Source: Morella rubra (Eukaryota > Streptophyta > Magnoliopsida > Fagales > Myricaceae). From it: a stretch of DNA of 64,000 bases. Each line of letters starts with the position of its first letter. Positions within the stretch are counted from its first letter, which is position 1. The position numbers and the translations under genes were made by a program. Below are positions 61,107-64,000 of this stretch, piece by piece. The notes beneath the pieces are model-generated. The model searched no databases. It was not told the DNA's origin and saw nothing but the letters and a program-made list of their open reading frames with translations. The stretch spans positions 16,544,517 through 16,608,516 of the forward strand of contig CM025850.1 in assembly GCA_003952965.2 (NCBI GenBank), given 5' to 3'.

Positions 61107-61820
61107 TAAGTCTTCTGCTAGTAGAGTTTGTCTCACAACTAACACTTGGTCCTCAGTGCAAAATTTAAATTACATGTGTTTGACGGCACATTTCATTGAT
61201 GCTGAATGGAGGTTGCACAAAAGAATCATAAACTTTTGTTTAATTCCTAATCATCGGGGGATACTATTGGGAAGCATATAGAGACTTGTTTACATGATTG
61301 GAGAATAGATAGGATTTTTACCATCACAATTGATAATGCCTCCTCAAATGATGTTGCTATTGATTACCTAAAGAGGCATAAGAAGGGCAATGTCATAGAT
61401 GGTGATTATCTTCATATGAGATGTTGTGTCCACATCTTAAACCTTATTGTCAATGAGGGGTTAAAAGAAAGTGATGAATCAATTATCAAGGTTCGTAATA
61501 CAGTGAGATATGTGAGGTCTTCTCCTTCTAAAATGAAACAATTCAAGATTTGTGCACAAAAAGAAAAGATTGAGAGTAAAAGGGGAGTGTGTATTGATGT
61601 TTCAACTAGATGAAACTTAACTTATCTTATGTTGGAGTCAGCTCAAAAGTATCAAAAAGCATTTGAACGCTTGGAGGATGATGATGATGCACTTCCTTCG
61701 TCACTTTGGTGAAGCTAGTGAGGGGAGAAGGATTTTGGGCCTCATGGATGTGGTGATTGGGATAGAGTTAGAGTAATTACAAAGTTTTTGAAACTTTTTT
61801 ATGAAGCTACATTGAGATTT

Positions 61821-62634
61821 TGATGGAAATCAAGGCACCGTTTCGAAGGATCTCGTTCAAATTCCAATTGGGCCGGTTACGAGGGCATGAGCCAAGAAGT
61901 TTAAAGATGTACTCAACGATCTAATTCAAGAGGCATGGGCTCAAGCAAATGCGTGGAGGCCTATTGAGCATGATCCACGTGAGCAACCAAGGATCATCAC
62001 CTTGATTCAAGTTCTAGAAGAATCCGGTCAAGGTCAAGCTTAGATTGTCAAGAATTAATTCGGAAGATTGAGCATCAACGAAAAGGATATGATTTTTTTT
62101 TCGCGCCACCTTCCTTCCTTTTTGAGGTTTTCACTTATGGACGTGAATGGCTATGTTTAGGCGCCATTTAGTTTCCTTTTTGGCTCTTGTAGGCGCCAAC
62201 TTTTATTGCCTTTTTAGTTGTGTTTTGTTTTAGGCGTGTTAGGCTTTATTTCCTTATTTTTTAGTTGCCTTGTTCTCTTTTAAGCAAGTAGGATTTATCC
62301 CTTAATTAGGTGATTTGTATTAGGGTTTCTCCTTGTAGTGGCCGACCTATATATAGGGGCCTAAGCAATGAAAAACGCAGACCTTATTTATGAAATTGTG
62401 AAAGTATTTCTCTTTGGTTCTTTGAAGAACTTCTCGAACTTATCAAAATTTCCCGTGGCGTTCATCTCGACTTATCAAACGAAGTTCCTTCGCCGTTTGT
62501 GGCATCTTCCTTATACCGAGGTTCTTGTTTATGATAAACAACGGGTCGAGGTCTTCTATTCGAATCAGTCCTAGAACGATCTTGGGTTCTCTATTCATTG
62601 TTGGGTCTCGTTATTCTTAACGAGGTTCACATCA
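61821..62634 (+). mobile_element. Solo LTR with coding end, CRM-like chromovirus
   Basis: Bounded by TGATG and CATCA, 814 bp, with flanking GATTT (61816-61820) and AATTT (62635-62639), a 5-bp duplication with one mismatch. Near its left end it encodes IPIGPVTRARAKKFKD, a gypsy polyprotein C-terminus, then non-coding sequence with a TATA-like CTATATATAGG at about 62347. In CRM-type chromoviruses the polyprotein is known to run into the LTR, and this layout fits. It splits the hAT transposase between the FYEAT and SGSLHV blocks. Confidence 0.78.
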
Positions 62635-63340
62635 AATTTTCTGGTTCTTTGCATGTAACTTCTAATGCATATTTTCAAGAGCTTTGTATGATTCAAAAAC
62701 AATTGTCGAAGATGTGTGATAATAGTGATGTTTTTTTAAGTGTCATGGCAATTGGTATGAAACGAAAGCATGACAAGTATTGGGGAAGGTCTGAGAAGTT
62801 TAATTTATTGTTATTCATTGCTGTTGTGATTGATCCACAGTGTAAAATGTTTGGTTTGAAATTTGGTTCAAACAAATATATGCACATGAGGCTGAATTGA
62901 TGTTAGAAAGTGTGAGAAGTGTCTTACATTGATTGTATGCAGAGTATTCTACTCAGATTGGTCTTCAAGCAAGGTTCAAGCACGCAAGGACTCTTATACT
63001 CCACATTAGGGTGATGGGAATGATGTAAGCGACTCTGAATCTTTTTGGGGCATTATGGATGAATTTGAATCAACGACAAATGTGGGTAACAAATCTGAAA
63101 TTGAGCAATACTTATTAGGTGGTCGTGAGGCATGAACTGTTGATTTTGATATCTTAAATTAGTGGAAGATTAATGCTTCTAAATATCCTATCCTTGGCCA
63201 TATTGCACGTGATGTGATGGCCATGCCTATTTCTACTGTTTCTTCTAAATCAACATTTAGCACCGGTGGACGTGTGCTTAATCCTTTTCGGAGTTCTTTG
63301 AGTCCAACAACTATTGAGCATTAATCTTCACACAAAATTT

Positions 63341-64000
63341 GTTAAGGGAAGAACCCAGTTTTGACATTCAACAAGCATTGGACAGTATTGAAAACATTGA
63401 GGTTGAAGAAGGTAATTTAGTAGTTGTTTTATTTATTTACATTTCTTTTTACTGAAAATCTATTTGTGATGCATAATATTTAGTATTTACACAATATGTT
63501 GTTTTTGTTTTTCAGATGATGGAAGTGGAAATGCATGATGCCCTTTGGTAATGATATAAATACTGTTTTGGTTTCCTTTATAAATTTCTAAATTTATGTG
63601 ATAGATGCTTGGAATAGAATTAATAATTTCTGCCATATGTTTCTTGCATATATTTGGAACTTTGAGAGTTTGGACTTGATGAATGCTTACAAATGAGGAG
63701 CTGTTTGGGAGACTGCACAAAGAAAAAGAAAAGCTACTTGGGAGCTAATTAGGAGCTGCGTAGTGCGTTGCATCTATTTCTAAAATTTGGGATTATGTTA
63801 CTATGTTTGAATTATTAGGAGGTTGAAAGAGGTTTGTCTGTTTTTTAATGATAGCCATAGGAGCTGCGTACTGCCTATTGAGAATTGATGTGGGTTTTTT
63901 AATCTTGAATTGCATAAATTCATTTTATTTTGGAATGTATTAAGTTATGTTAGTATGTCTTTAGGTTTGTATTCAACGAAAATGAGATTTATGTTTTAAT
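63341..64000 (+). other. 3' part of hAT element or flank
   Basis: AT-rich, with no coding match after the dimerisation domain. The hAT terminal repeat is not recognisable before the window ends. Confidence 0.45.

Larger units (their letters stand above)
58492..63340 (+). pseudogene. hAT transposase pseudogene (BED finger to dimerisation domain)
   Basis: Three collinear coding pieces remain. 58492-59114 holds a BED zinc finger (CNYCSKEY, GTSSMIQHLEN) and MAIEMVI-like core wording. 61107-61820 reads LTTNTWSS-type, FTITIDNASSND, MRCCVHILNLIVNEGL and VSTR blocks of the RNase H-like transposase fold. 62636-63340 reads FSGSLHVTSNAYF, then the C-terminal dimerisation domain (WKINASKYPIL, ARDVMAMPIS, FSTGGRVLNPFRSSL). 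Several stops are present apart from the two insertions; the element was decaying independently of them. No product is expected. Confidence 0.9.
57255..64000 (+). mobile_element. Decayed hAT (Ac-like) transposon with nested insertions
   Basis: Starts near TAGTGCTGACCACATATGG, within a region rich in GACCGACC/GGTCGG words typical of Ac-type subterminal sequence. A transposase split into three pieces follows. The right terminus is not in the window. Nested in it are MITE family A copy 3 (59115-61106) and a solo LTR (61821-62634). Confidence 0.75.

Overview
This is nuclear DNA from a flowering plant. The spliced genes (GT-AG introns), AT-rich spacers, MITEs, hAT, MULE, CACTA and Ty3/gypsy elements, and plant-only families (DYW-class PPR, FAR1-like transposase, plant-type BRCA1 with an extended PHD finger) all point that way. 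I cannot name the species. Best guess is a dicot or another non-grass angiosperm.

Layout. 1-2316: tandem array of about 600-bp units carrying degenerate copies of a promoter. 2317-4296: two truncated tyrosine/aromatic amino-acid decarboxylase fragments, with a small hAT element and CACTA termini. 7218-12079 (minus): complete MED19 Mediator subunit gene, four exons, including a 31-bp first exon and a 3.4-kb first intron that holds a three-unit tandem repeat. 13.2-19.1 kb: transposon debris, including a dead FAR1/MULE transposase split by a MITE. 20.6-21.8 kb: local tandem duplication in which one copy has a Tourist-like MITE and the other keeps the empty site. 24137-26677 (plus): complete BAG-family co-chaperone gene, four exons.

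28036-35346 (plus): complete 14-exon BRCA1 gene (1028 codons by my joins), followed by a coiled-coil gene on the minus strand. 38444-40174 (plus): single-exon DYW-type PPR gene. 40.2-48.9 kb: second, decayed copy of the BRCA1/coiled-coil segment. Its BRCA1 part is a pseudogene with a nonsense codon and lost exons, while its coiled-coil reading frame is still open. A small putative membrane-anchored protein gene and an RNase H-like fragment lie inside it.

50.0-51.6 kb: long-TIR element with a nested MITE. 52.3-57.2 kb: decayed Ty3/gypsy chromovirus. 57.3-64 kb: decayed hAT transposon carrying a MITE, which in turn carries a nested inverted-repeat element, plus a solo LTR of a second gypsy family.

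The live genes are housekeeping and regulatory: Mediator (MED19), Hsp70 co-chaperone (BAG), DNA repair (BRCA1) and organellar RNA editing (PPR). They are not an operon or a pathway cluster. The most unusual structure is the 8.7-kb segmental duplication that brackets the PPR gene.
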